DNA from: Anaerolineales bacterium
GTDB lineage: Bacteria > Chloroflexota > Anaerolineae > 4572-78 > J111
DNA: 64,000 bases
Direction: 5' to 3'
Assembly (NCBI GenBank): GCA_020634855.1
Contig: JACKAU010000003.1
Span: forward strand, 806,001-870,000
In this document: positions 17,093 to 25,787 of the stretch, in pieces
Layout of the letters: each line of letters opens with the position of its first letter
Position numbering within the stretch: position 1 is the first letter of the stretch
Program-made: the position numbers and the translations under genes
The notes under the pieces: generated by a model
What the model was told of the DNA's origin: nothing
Database searches by the model: none
What the model saw: only the letters and a program-made list of their open reading frames with translations

Positions 17093-17342
17093 GTTAGGTC
17101 ATTCCTCCCATTGACGATTTAACCGGGCGCAAGGTATACTTGCTCAAGTAATGGAAGTTCAGTTGATAACTGGGACTCGGCTCGAATACCAGATTTGAGC
17201 TAATTAGGGCTTTGTCAAAGCTCTTATAAGCACATTATAGTTACCTGATCCGTAAGATCAGCAAAAATTTGGACCTTAACAACCAGAGCCGGTAAGAATT
17301 TGGTAGTTTCTGAGACTAAAAATCGAACGGTTTGGAGTTTTT

Positions 17343-18437
17343 ATGCGCACGACAAGATCCGCCTCGGAAATATTTTTGGCTTCTTCTCAATCCGATCCGC
17401 GTCTCTATCAACTGCTAAAATATATACTGGTTCTGGTTGCCTTGGTTTTTGCCGGGTCACTTTCACTAGTTGTGTTGTGGTCCTCCTCCGCTGCGACCGA
17501 TACAGGCAGCAATCCATCTTCAGCAATTTCTCTAATAAACTATGTAAATACAGGGAATTTAGGCCCAAAACAGGTGCGTTGGTTTAGAGTTTCCCCCACT
17601 AGCCCCAATTTTCAGGTTCATTCTACACAATCGTTCGTCCTGATTTCTACTGTAGATAATTTGACCCAAAATATTTCTTTGCAAGTTTTTAAGAAAGAGC
17701 AAGCGGTGCAATTCGAGGAAGATAGCAACCCGTTGATACCATTTGGGATAGGCCAGTGGGCCAGTAGTTACGGCGACCTTCCCGCCGGGATCAGATGGAC
17801 AGGGCGCACCATGAGCAACGAAACCTATTATATCCAAATCGTCAATGATAATGATGTTGCTGTCGATTACTGGCTGCTACGTGAAGAACCGTCCCCGCCA
17901 GATTCCGACTCGACTCAGCCGGCCGCAGCCGTGCCGGCGCTCACGCCCGATCCCGAAATGGGTCGCCAGCCTTATTCGGCTGTTGATTTGCCCACCGGCA
18001 GAAACCACAAACGACTTGTAGCAGGCGAAACCTATTGGTACACCTTTTCGCGCAATGATCCCAACCAGTCGAGTAGTTTTCAAGATCTGAGCTTTAGCTT
18101 GTTCTACACGCCCGACGACGGTAACCGCCATAACGTTAATTTCCAGCTTTTTACTACAGCGGAAGTCAACGCCTGGTTGAGCGGCAGCGGTCGATTAAAT
18201 AACTTTGGAGCCGGAATGCTCGTTTCACGAGACGGCGACCCCTTGACCGGCGAACGTATCTGGCGAGGGAATATCCTTCGAGGCGATAATTACTTTCTAG
18301 CTATTGAGAATGGATCAGACGTGGAGATTGATTTCTGGTTGTATGACCAGGACATCATCCATCCTCTACTGGGGCCGGTAGGAGAGCCGGCGGCAAACTT
18401 AGCTCACGAGTCAACATCACCACCAGCTCTCCCCTAA
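17343..18437 (+). CDS. Membrane-anchored PPC-like beta-sandwich protein
   Basis: The 364-residue protein has a single transmembrane segment at about 26-47 after a short cytoplasmic N-terminus, so most of it is extracellular. Two beta domains follow, about 60-180 and 215-350, separated by a Pro-rich linker (PSPPDSDSTQPAAAVP). Both have the aromatic WYxF/YYIQI strands typical of PPC-type secreted domains. The second domain is paralogous to the end of the gene at 1-1381 and resembles the C-terminal domain of the protease at 29525-31237. No enzymatic motif is seen. It converges with the acylphosphatase-like gene. Confidence 0.75.
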   Translation: MRTTRSASEIFLASSQSDPRLYQLLKYILVLVALVFAGSLSLVVLWSSSAATDTGSNPSSAISLINYVNTGNLGPKQVRWFRVSPTSPNFQVHSTQSFVLISTVDNLTQNISLQVFKKEQAVQFEEDSNPLIPFGIGQWASSYGDLPAGIRWTGRTMSNETYYIQIVNDNDVAVDYWLLREEPSPPDSDSTQPAAAVPALTPDPEMGRQPYSAVDLPTGRNHKRLVAGETYWYTFSRNDPNQSSSFQDLSFSLFYTPDDGNRHNVNFQLFTTAEVNAWLSGSGRLNNFGAGMLVSRDGDPLTGERIWRGNILRGDNYFLAIENGSDVEIDFWLYDQDIIHPLLGPVGEPAANLAHESTSPPALP

Positions 18438-18492
18438 ATCTCAATCAATTATTATGTTTAGGCTGTCGAACACATCCGATACCATTCGCTAC

Positions 18493-18777
18493 CTAACGTA
18501 CGACAAAACTAGAGTAGCTTCTAACCGGTTCATCGTAACGATACAGCACGCTCTTGATCAGACTGCTATGCGGCTCTTCTTGGCACCAGGCCAACATTTG
18601 TTCAACTTCAGGCTCATCTCCCTGAGCTTCTATTTCAATACGACCATCAGTCAAAAGGCGTACAAATCCAACTAACCCCAACTGCTGGGCCTTTTGCTGA
18701 GTCTGAAGTCGAAAATTCTTTCCTTGTAACCGCCCTTCGAGAAGAATGCGGGCTCTCATTTGGCTCATAGTTTTCAC
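18493..18777 (-). CDS. Acylphosphatase homologue with altered active site
   Basis: The 94 residues fit the acylphosphatase ferredoxin-like fold. The loop reads GRLQGKNFR, keeping the phosphate-binding Arg but changing the usual GVxFR to GKNFR. Later comes LGLVGFVRLLTDGRIEI. In active enzymes this strand reads WVRN or FVRN; here the catalytic Asn is Leu, so hydrolysis is expected to be lost or changed. The start is GTG at 18777, chosen because AAGGAG sits 6 nt upstream. It lies 9 bp after the prepilin peptidase, forming a three-gene unit with it and the YfhO protein. Confidence 0.8.
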   Translation of the reverse strand: MKTMSQMRARILLEGRLQGKNFRLQTQQKAQQLGLVGFVRLLTDGRIEIEAQGDEPEVEQMLAWCQEEPHSSLIKSVLYRYDEPVRSYSSFVVR

Positions 18778-18786
18778 GATCGCTCC

Positions 18787-19533
18787 TTAAAAGAAGTAAT
18801 ATCGCCATATTTCATCGCCCCAAACCAGCATAATCCAACCCGTTATTGTTAAGAACGGACCATACGGGATAAACGTTTTCATCGTTACCCGTCCCGAAAC
18901 CAGGAGCAAAAATGCCACTATCCCACCCAGGAAAACACCAAATATCAAACTTAAAATGATATTTGGAAAGCCCATCATGAAACCCAAAAATGTCGAGAGC
19001 GTCACATCCCCTTCACCTAAACCGCCTCTGGACAGCAACGCCGCGATGTAAACCACAATAAAAGCCGTTATACCGCCCACCAATGCCGCCCGCCAGGTTA
19101 ACCCAGGGGTAATAAAGGAGGCGAAAATCGCCAGCAGAATGGACGGTAGAATGATCACGTTAAAGATAAGCCGGTGTTCTAAATCGGTCACAGTCACCAG
19201 GATGAGGATGATGGTATATAAAGTAACAATGCCCAAATAGAGCGACCAACCGTAAAACCACCATAAGAAGGCGAACAAGATCGGTGTGACCAATTCCACC
19301 AGCACCGAACGTTTCATTCTCGGCACAGGCGTACCACAGTGTACACATTCGCGCCGACTACCCAACCAGGTGAGTAAGCCGCTCCACTGTTTTACAGGCC
19401 TTTTTGCGCCACATTGGGCGCATTTAGGCCATTGCAACAGTGTCTGCCTTGTTGGGAGAATATCGGCTGCATGGTTTATCGCGATGCCGGCTAACCAGCC
19501 ACATAAGATGAAGAGGGACGCTAATACAATCAC
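18787..19533 (-). CDS. Prepilin peptidase (A24 family)
   Basis: The 248-residue integral membrane aspartic protease cleaves and may N-methylate type IV pilin-like signal peptides. A cytoplasmic zinc loop has two CxxC pairs (CAQCGAKRP and CVHCGTPVP). The catalytic aspartates lie in VTDLEHRLIFN and in GGLGEGDVTLS (GxGD). About seven to eight hydrophobic helices are present. The N-terminal methyltransferase-type region is shorter than in PilD, although the zinc loop remains. No pilin or secretion ATPase gene is in the window, so its substrates are elsewhere. It overlaps the upstream gene by 4 nt. Confidence 0.9.
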   Translation of the reverse strand: MIVLASLFILCGWLAGIAINHAADILPTRQTLLQWPKCAQCGAKRPVKQWSGLLTWLGSRRECVHCGTPVPRMKRSVLVELVTPILFAFLWWFYGWSLYLGIVTLYTIILILVTVTDLEHRLIFNVIILPSILLAIFASFITPGLTWRAALVGGITAFIVVYIAALLSRGGLGEGDVTLSTFLGFMMGFPNIILSLIFGVFLGGIVAFLLLVSGRVTMKTFIPYGPFLTITGWIMLVWGDEIWRYYFF

Positions 19534-22055
19534 AGGTTTTTCCAGTTATTAATAATAGATTTCGAGTTCGAGTGAGACGTATGGTTATTAGAATGTCTGG
19601 CCAGACGAATCATGGCAACTCCAATTATGAAACAGGCCACGATACTTGTCCATAGGCCAAAGGTAAAGGTTAGAGGATGATAATCCATATCTATGGTATG
19701 AAAACCCGCTTGCACGGCCACCGCTCGAAAGGCCAGGTTAGCCGGCCAGATTGGAACCGGCTGACCATCAACCGCAGCGCGCCAACCCGGATAAAATGTG
19801 TCAGTCAAGACGACAAACCCTTCTGCCGGTGCATCGATCTCGATCCGAATGCGGCCGGCTGACTCGGCTACAATCCGGGCCGAAACCATTTGTTCCGGGG
19901 CGCTCTCGCTGCCGGGAACGGTAATGTCTTCTAACTTAATGATAACAACTTCTCGACCGGGATCAAATCCGGGGGAAGTTATTTCGGCGACAGCGCCGCG
20001 ATCATCATCGACGTAAACTGCGTGCGACAAAAAATAGGCTCGTGGCAGTGGTTTGGGTACCGCTTGAATGACGGCTACTTCACGTTCGAGGATCGTCGGC
20101 CAGGTCGGGACGGGATTATTGTTGATGATGGCCCCGGCATTCATCATCGCCAGCAGCCGCGCTTGCTCTTGAGGCAGACGCTTATCGATCAGATCAATCA
20201 AAGTTTGCCAACGGCCGACCACTAGCGGATCGTTATTATTCGCTGAAGGCAGGTGGGCGTACACCCCTAAGTTTGGGACTAAGGTCTCCTTAAACGGCTG
20301 CAAGTGGACGAGGTCGGTGGGACCAAAGGTTTTGAACTGAAAATAGTGATCGAACTTAACCTGATAGGAAAACTGCTCATCGACAAAATATCGATACGGT
20401 TGATCTTTTAGCGCCTCAGCGCTGGTGATAGGTGTACTGTACACTGAGGCTGAGGTCAAGGGGATTAAAGGCCAGGCCACCCACAGTAAATCTAGGGCTA
20501 CAAAAAGCACGACCCCGCCTTGCCAAAATCTTTCTCTGGCTGAGATTGATCCGGTCGAGGCCGGCTTAAGCAGTAGTAGTATCACGGCGATGATCAACAG
20601 AATGCCCAGGTTACGAGTCGCGACCAGAAACGTTAGCTCCCGTCCGGCTAACCACACCTGCCCGCTCACCCCGACCAAGGTCAGAGCCACGCAAGCTGCC
20701 AAAAAGCGCCGCCAGTGAGGCCGACTTTGGTCCGTCGACTCGAACCACTGAGCCCCAATCCCAGCCAAAACCGCGACAGCCACTGTGTACCAGATAAGTA
20801 GTCGAGCCGGGGCCTGAAAAAAACTAAAACCGGGAACCACATCGAACACCCACAGATAGACCGGCGTATTCCACCCCATCGCCAAAATTAAGCTGACCGC
20901 CCCGACAACCGCATAAAACGGCACGACGCTTAATATCGCTTCAGTCGAAGCGGAGACTTCTGAGTTCAGATCTTGAGCCGGCTGTCGCCGCATTTTAAAG
21001 TAATACCATAGAGCCGTTAGGGCCAGAATAAACGGCAGAATTCCCTGGTAAGCGTGATCTTCCCAATAATTGCCATAGCCCCAATAGTTGCCTTGAGCCG
21101 GATTACCAAAAAAATCAGGCGCAACTAGGGTGATCAACCGCCAGGGCCACATGGAGTAGGTGAGGGCAAACGTGCGCTCGGCGCCGTCGTTACGAGGCGA
21201 TACTGACAGGAACTCCACTGTCGGCAAAACTTGGACGGCGCACAGCAGCAGCGCCAGCGAGACGGCCAACGCTAAGTAGCCGACGGCTTGAAGCATAACC
21301 GTGAGGCGGGGGACGGGGGCCGAAGTCGGTGATAAAGTTGAGCTTTCAGGTCGCGCAAGGCCATTGTGAAGTCGAGGGTTAAGAGTATTTGGTCGATCAG
21401 TCTGACTACCTGACCACTGCCAACTTCTAAACACAATATAGCTGCCGGTAAGCCATAGGCTATAAAACCACAACTGGGCGTGACCGGCCAGCAGCTGCAC
21501 CGCCAGCACAACGGCCAGCCATAAGGCGTCGAGCAGGCGTCGCCGAGCAGCCAGCCTATCGCCAAGCAGTAACAGTAGGGGCAGCCAGGCCGCGGCCTGA
21601 ACCATCACAATAAACTGCGTTCGCCCAATGATGTAGCCGCTGAACATATAGGCCAAGGCGGCAATAGTAGCCGCAAAGCCGGTTAGCTTCAACTGCCGAG
21701 CATACGCATACATGCCCAACCCAGCTAGGCTGAGGTGGAGGATAATCGACAACGTCAGGGCATGGGCGGTCGGTATAAGTAAAAGAATGAGGTTAAGAGG
21801 ATAAAAAACCGCGCTTTGTAAATTGGCCAGCAGCGGCGTCCCATTACCGAGCAGCGGATTCCACAGCGGCCACTGCGCTTGAAGCAGGCTTTCTTTGACC
21901 AGCTCCCACCACGGCCAGAATTGAAGCATCACTGTGCCCCAATACAGAACCTCGCCGAGGATCAGCCATCGCCAGAAGAGAATTAGCGGTAAAATGATGA
22001 ACAGAACTGGCGGTAGGATCTGTGAAGGTTTCAAGTTACGCATTTTGACAAACAT
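19530..22055 (-). CDS. YfhO-like polytopic membrane protein
   Basis: The 841 residues begin with repeated transmembrane helices: PVLFIILPLILFWRWLI, then the conserved FWPWWELVKESLLQAQWPLWNP typical of YfhO-like proteins, and GNGTPLLANLQSAVFYPLN. A large C-terminal extracellular domain follows the last dense helix cluster and ends with one more helix (FGLWTSIVACFIIGVAMI). YfhO proteins are GT-C-like membrane proteins implicated in glycosylating cell-wall polymers. The substrate here is unknown. The segment LVLTDTFYPGWRA-like (VVLTDTFYPGWRAAVDG) is also typical of the family. It heads the operon with the prepilin peptidase and acylphosphatase homologue. Confidence 0.8.
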   Translation of the reverse strand: MFVKMRNLKPSQILPPVLFIILPLILFWRWLILGEVLYWGTVMLQFWPWWELVKESLLQAQWPLWNPLLGNGTPLLANLQSAVFYPLNLILLLIPTAHALTLSIILHLSLAGLGMYAYARQLKLTGFAATIAALAYMFSGYIIGRTQFIVMVQAAAWLPLLLLLGDRLAARRRLLDALWLAVVLAVQLLAGHAQLWFYSLWLTGSYIVFRSWQWSGSQTDRPNTLNPRLHNGLARPESSTLSPTSAPVPRLTVMLQAVGYLALAVSLALLLCAVQVLPTVEFLSVSPRNDGAERTFALTYSMWPWRLITLVAPDFFGNPAQGNYWGYGNYWEDHAYQGILPFILALTALWYYFKMRRQPAQDLNSEVSASTEAILSVVPFYAVVGAVSLILAMGWNTPVYLWVFDVVPGFSFFQAPARLLIWYTVAVAVLAGIGAQWFESTDQSRPHWRRFLAACVALTLVGVSGQVWLAGRELTFLVATRNLGILLIIAVILLLLKPASTGSISARERFWQGGVVLFVALDLLWVAWPLIPLTSASVYSTPITSAEALKDQPYRYFVDEQFSYQVKFDHYFQFKTFGPTDLVHLQPFKETLVPNLGVYAHLPSANNNDPLVVGRWQTLIDLIDKRLPQEQARLLAMMNAGAIINNNPVPTWPTILEREVAVIQAVPKPLPRAYFLSHAVYVDDDRGAVAEITSPGFDPGREVVIIKLEDITVPGSESAPEQMVSARIVAESAGRIRIEIDAPAEGFVVLTDTFYPGWRAAVDGQPVPIWPANLAFRAVAVQAGFHTIDMDYHPLTFTFGLWTSIVACFIIGVAMIRLARHSNNHTSHSNSKSIINNWKNL

Positions 22056-22079
22056 TTACAGTGGGCTAGAATCCAGAGT

Positions 22080-22230
22080 TGTTGGTTCGATTTGGGTGGT
22101 TGGATAGATTGGTGGTTGGTTTGTTTGATAATAGTTTGGTTGAATGGATAGTTGTGAGATCGTCGGATGGGTAGTTTAATAATAGGTTAATTAGATGAAT
22201 AGATGGTTGGTTGATAGTTGGTTGGATAGT
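22080..22230. repeat. Low-complexity TTGG/ATGG-rich island
   Basis: A degenerate run of TTGGTTGG, TGGATAGA and TGGTTGG words fills most of the gap between two divergent genes. Similar islands occur at 24184-24263, 25683-25772 and 57456-57545. Frames across it are spurious. Confidence 0.7.
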
Positions 22231-22237
22231 ACGGATA

Positions 22238-23038
22238 ATGCTTACATACGAACGAATTAGTGGCGTTGTTAGCCTGACATTGATCGGTTTAGCGCTGTAT
22301 TTTGTACTCAATTTCCCTGCGCAAGTCACATCGGTTATGTTGTTCGGATCGCCGCTTACCGTTGTTTCGCCGCAACGATGGTTGATGGTGATCCTGTTAG
22401 GGGCGTTAGTTATGGCCGGGGCCGATACCGTCATCCGAACGCATCCGCTGCTGTCATCCCGCAAATTAGGATACCTGGCCACCTTTTGGGTGCTGCCTGG
22501 TCTACTGGTCATTCTGGCAACACAAACATTAGGATTGGCCCCCTCGCCACTAACCTGGGCTGGCGGGCTGATTGGAGTAGGTTTGCTGCTGTGGCTAACG
22601 CTTCTGACGGAATTCCGACAAGTTGCACCCGAAAACAGTTCGCTTTGGAGCCGGATATGGCAGCAATTTATCGGTTACGCCATTGCCCTGCTCTTCTTTA
22701 TCGTTATCTATCAAAGTCGCAGCCGCAGCTTGATTAGCGCCACCAGCGTTTCGCTTGTCAGCGGAATGATTGCCCTGGCTTTGCTGCGTTACACCCCGAA
22801 ACAGATCTCGAAAACCTGGCTTTTTGCCATAATTATCGGCTTGAGTCTGGGCCAGGTGACCTGGGCGCTGAACTATTGGCGGGTCGGAGCGCTCAATGCC
22901 GGCCTCTTGGTATTCTTAATTTTCTATGTACTAATCGGCACAGCCCAACAGCAACTTTTAGGAACCCTCAGCCGCCGCACTCTGGCCGAGTTCGGAGTCA
23001 TTGCCGCCGTCGCCTTGGCGGTCATTCTGAATTTGTAA
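22238..23038 (+). CDS. Polytopic membrane protein of unknown function
   Basis: About 266 residues with roughly eight hydrophobic helices (SLTLIGLALYFVLNF, WLMVILLGALVMAGAD, LATFWVLPGLLVILA, TWLFAIIIGLSLGQVTWAL and others) and few charges. It has no ABC permease, transporter or enzymatic motif that I recognise. The ATG at 22238 is preferred over an in-frame TTG at 22211, which lies inside the low-complexity repeat; neither has a good RBS. It precedes an ABC ATPase gene by 150 bp on the same strand, but a functional link is only a guess. Confidence 0.7.
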   Translation: MLTYERISGVVSLTLIGLALYFVLNFPAQVTSVMLFGSPLTVVSPQRWLMVILLGALVMAGADTVIRTHPLLSSRKLGYLATFWVLPGLLVILATQTLGLAPSPLTWAGGLIGVGLLLWLTLLTEFRQVAPENSSLWSRIWQQFIGYAIALLFFIVIYQSRSRSLISATSVSLVSGMIALALLRYTPKQISKTWLFAIIIGLSLGQVTWALNYWRVGALNAGLLVFLIFYVLIGTAQQQLLGTLSRRTLAEFGVIAAVALAVILNL

Positions 23039-23188
23039 CTCCCTGTATCCATTATACCATTTCAAACGAAATTGGTGTAGAGACCGTGGGTCTGCCCAAG
23101 ACCATGCTTCAGCCGGGGCTGTTGACAATGCCATACCTTCACGCTACACTTGATATGTGGTAATTATCACCCGGTTTAAGGTAAAGTG

Positions 23189-24151
23189 ATGATCGAAGCA
23201 GTTAATTTGACCAAGGAGTTCGGCGAGTTCACCGCCGTGAGGGATGTTGGCTTGCAGGTGCCGGAGGGCGAAGTTCTAGCTCTACTAGGTCCAAACGGCG
23301 CCGGTAAAACAACGACAGTGCGCATGCTCGGATCGATTCTGACGCCCACCCGAGGTTGGGCCAAAATCGCCGGCTTTGATACCGTTAAAGATGCGCAAGC
23401 CGTGCGGCAGGTTATCGGGCTGCTAACCGAATTTCCGGGCCTGTATATGCGCATGAAAGGGCTGGACTACCTGCGTTTTTTCGGCGAACTGCAGGGCATG
23501 CCCGGCGACATCATCCGCCGCCGCAGTGAGCAGTTGCTCAAGCGGTTTGAATTGTGGGAAGCCCACGATAAACAGGTCGGTAAATACTCGAAAGGGATGA
23601 AGCAGAAATTAACCCTGGTGCGAGCTATGCTGCACGATCCCTATGTGCTTTTTCTCGATGAGCCGACCTCAGCTATGGACCCGCACAGCGCCAAACTGGT
23701 ACGCGATGCCATCGTCGAATTGCGCCGCGAGCAGCGCACCATCGTCCTCTGTACCCATAATCTGGCCGAAGCCGAACAACTGGCCGACCGCATCGCCATT
23801 GTCCGCCGGGGACAGATCATCGCCCAGGGTACACCGGTTGAGTTGAAAAAGCAGCTTCTCGGCGATCCGCTAATGGAGCTACGGCTGGCCGGGCCGATGA
23901 ATGGGTTGGTCAACTATTTGCGTGATAAAGTCGAAGTCGTCACCCACGGCGAAGATTGGGTCAGATACACCGTCCCCGATCCGCTCCACTTCAATCCGGC
24001 ACTTCTCTCGGAGCTGGCTCGCCAAAGCACCCCCGTTGTCACTCTCAGTGAAATACCTCGTAGCCTGGAAGAAGTCTACCTACAAATCGTCGAAAGCGAT
24101 CAAAAGCTGGAAGATGCCCTCAAAGAGACGGGCGAGAAACCTTTCGAATAA
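23189..24151 (+). CDS. ABC transporter ATP-binding protein
   Basis: The 320-residue ATPase has Walker A GPNGAGKTT, a Q-loop near LLTEFPGLYMRMKG, the signature YSKGMKQK, Walker B VLFLDEPTSAMDP and the H-loop CTHNLAEAE. The C-terminal extension of about 90 residues after VELKKQLL is typical of drug- or export-type (CcmA/NatA-like) ATPases that pair with ABC-2 permeases. No permease gene follows; the next gene is convergent. The ATG at 23189 is chosen over an adjacent GTG, with AAGG 8 nt upstream. The substrate is unknown. Confidence 0.9.
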   Translation: MIEAVNLTKEFGEFTAVRDVGLQVPEGEVLALLGPNGAGKTTTVRMLGSILTPTRGWAKIAGFDTVKDAQAVRQVIGLLTEFPGLYMRMKGLDYLRFFGELQGMPGDIIRRRSEQLLKRFELWEAHDKQVGKYSKGMKQKLTLVRAMLHDPYVLFLDEPTSAMDPHSAKLVRDAIVELRREQRTIVLCTHNLAEAEQLADRIAIVRRGQIIAQGTPVELKKQLLGDPLMELRLAGPMNGLVNYLRDKVEVVTHGEDWVRYTVPDPLHFNPALLSELARQSTPVVTLSEIPRSLEEVYLQIVESDQKLEDALKETGEKPFE

Positions 24152-24183
24152 AAGGCTGAAGCTAAGGTCTTGATTTGAGAGGT

Positions 24184-24263
24184 ATGCCCTGCCCAGCCAT
24201 CCACCCATTTAATCATCTATTAAACCAACCATCCAATTATCCAACCACCCAACTATCCATCTA
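24184..24263. repeat. CCAACCATCC low-complexity island
   Basis: A run of CCAACCATCC/CCAACCACCC words between convergent genes; reverse-complement type of the TTGG/ATGG islands elsewhere in the window. Confidence 0.6.
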
Positions 24264-24878
24264 CCCTTTCGTGCGTCGATAATGCCGCCGAGCTTTGGCC
24301 CGATTACCACAATGTTTCATCTCACACCAGCGCCGGCTGCCATTACGACTGGTATCTAAGAACAACCAACCACAGCTTTCCCCGGCGCACTGGCCAACCC
24401 GACCCAACTTATCAGACACCAACAGTTCCGCCGCCGACCATGCAATGGGCCACAAAACACGCTCCAAGGCGTTAGCCTCGCCGCCCCAGCTCCAGGTGTA
24501 ACCCTGACCGGCGGGTATAATTGTCGATGAAATCGACTCATCCAGCAGAAGATGATTAAGTCCGGCTAAATCACTTTCCGCTAACGATTCACCCGCAGCA
24601 ATTCGCGAAAAAATTCGATGGATTTCAGTTCGTAGGGTCATGCCTCGTTCAAAAACAGCTTGCGCTCTAGCTGGCTGCTGCTGCGCCGGCTCTAACAGGG
24701 TTTCGACCTCAACGTCACTCAGAAAGCCGGCCTGATGATTCCACCAGACCAGATCGGGATAATGATGAAATCGCTCATATTTGGCCTCGTGGCTGTCCCA
24801 ATTTTTACTATCAACAAAATCCAGACAAGGCCAGCCGCCAAGCCACTTAAAAGTTGGGATAGATTCATGTTCATTCAT
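24261..24878 (-). CDS. CGNR zinc-finger (ABATE-type) regulator
   Basis: About 205 residues. An N-terminal ABATE-like domain begins FKWLGGWPCLDFVDSKNW. The C-terminus is a CGNR zinc finger: C in GQCAGESCGWLFLD, then RRWCEMKHCGNRAKARRHY. These proteins are putative DNA-binding stress or metabolic regulators in high-GC Gram-positives and Chloroflexi. The ATG at 24878 is chosen because a TATAAT box lies only 10 nt upstream, which would make the longer frame from 24926 start upstream of the promoter. Confidence 0.85.
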   Translation of the reverse strand: MNEHESIPTFKWLGGWPCLDFVDSKNWDSHEAKYERFHHYPDLVWWNHQAGFLSDVEVETLLEPAQQQPARAQAVFERGMTLRTEIHRIFSRIAAGESLAESDLAGLNHLLLDESISSTIIPAGQGYTWSWGGEANALERVLWPIAWSAAELLVSDKLGRVGQCAGESCGWLFLDTSRNGSRRWCEMKHCGNRAKARRHYRRTKG

Positions 24879-24887
24879 ATTGACTCT

Positions 24888-24916
24888 ATTATAACCAATA
24901 AAACAGTTTTGACAGG
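24888..24916 (-). promoter_or_regulatory. Promoter placing CGNR gene on a nearly leaderless mRNA
   Basis: On the minus strand TATAAT occupies 24893-24888 and the start codon begins at 24878. With normal spacing, transcription would start about 3 nt before the ATG. The -35 region (CTGTCA/CCTGTC) is weak. Confidence 0.5.
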
Positions 24917-25000
24917 TTACGAGCATTACGCTAAAATCTAACCATCAAAAGTAGATTAGCTAGTTATAATAACTTTGTCAAAATCGGTGACGTGGGTGAT

Positions 25001-25684
25001 ATGAAAAGTGGAAAGCAAGTAACTCTAATTAACCTGGCCGGCGTGCTGCTCCTCATTCTCGTTATGGCCGCTTGTGCTGCGAATGACTCTACCCCCAAAT
25101 TACCGCCTGCCTCGGACACAGTAGACGACATTCCGATTGAGCCAACCGATCCCGCGCCAAGCTCAGATCAAGTCGCTCCTACGCCATCCCCGGCGGCTGA
25201 TAGTTTGCAGCCCTATCCCTACACGACCCCACTGCCACCGCCAACGCCAACCATTCTCGATGGCCTATACACCAAGCAGGTTAACTTTGAAGGGACCCCC
25301 ACGCCATGCCGGCGCTGTGCGCCCTATCGAGCTGAGGGCGGCACATGGACATTAAAACTGGATTCCGGCGCATTTAGGGTCTCGCATGATGGTACGGGCT
25401 TTCACGGAATCGGTTCATTTACCATAGTTGGCGATAAGTTGACCGTATTTAATGACCCCAACTGCCATCTTGAAACCGGAACTTATATATGGGAAGCTGA
25501 CGGCCGCTCGCTCGTCCTGAAAACGGATGACGATCCCTGCGCATTTGGCTTGCGCGCCAAGAACCTGGGTCTCGGCGTCTGGATCAAGCAGTCCGGCGCA
25601 GAAGGGAGCTTGATCGATCGCTGCCAGCCGCCCTCGCTGGAAGCCGCAATTAGCGGCCACTGGCCTACACCGGAGGGGTGTTGA
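25001..25684 (+). CDS. Putative lipoprotein
   Basis: A 227-residue protein with a signal peptide ending in the lipobox VMAAC (Cys25). A Pro/Asp/Ser-rich linker (residues about 30-90) precedes a beta-rich domain with lipocalin-like spacing (GGTWTLKLDSGAFRVSHDG, FTIVGDKLTVFNDPNC, DGRSLVLKTDDDPC). Several cysteine pairs suggest disulfides outside the membrane. The ATG at 25001 is preferred over the in-frame GTG at 24992. It ends directly in the TGGA microsatellite. The function is unknown; a ligand-binding role is only suggested by the domain shape. Confidence 0.75.
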   Translation: MKSGKQVTLINLAGVLLLILVMAACAANDSTPKLPPASDTVDDIPIEPTDPAPSSDQVAPTPSPAADSLQPYPYTTPLPPPTPTILDGLYTKQVNFEGTPTPCRRCAPYRAEGGTWTLKLDSGAFRVSHDGTGFHGIGSFTIVGDKLTVFNDPNCHLETGTYIWEADGRSLVLKTDDDPCAFGLRAKNLGLGVWIKQSGAEGSLIDRCQPPSLEAAISGHWPTPEGC

Positions 25685-25772
25685 GATGGATGGATGGATG
25701 GATGGATGGATGGTTGGTTGGATGGTTGGTTGGTTGGTTGGTTGATTGATTGATTGATTGATTAGTTGGTTG
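25683..25772. repeat. Tetranucleotide microsatellite (TGGA)n(TGGT)n(TGAT)n
   Basis: Successive blocks of TGGA, TGGT and TGAT units fill 90 bp just after the lipoprotein stop. Pure tetranucleotide runs like this are prone to slippage. It is outside any credible coding frame. Confidence 0.9.
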
Positions 25773-25787
25773 AAATGAAAATTGACC

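Noticed and set aside
17093..17342. Gap between the FAH and PPC-like genes as a possible small RNA
   Set aside because: No promoter-terminator pair or stable hairpin could be identified.
22066..22512. 148-codon minus-strand frame rich in Asn/Thr
   Set aside because: It covers the TTGG island and overlaps the membrane protein gene on the other strand; composition is due to the repeat.
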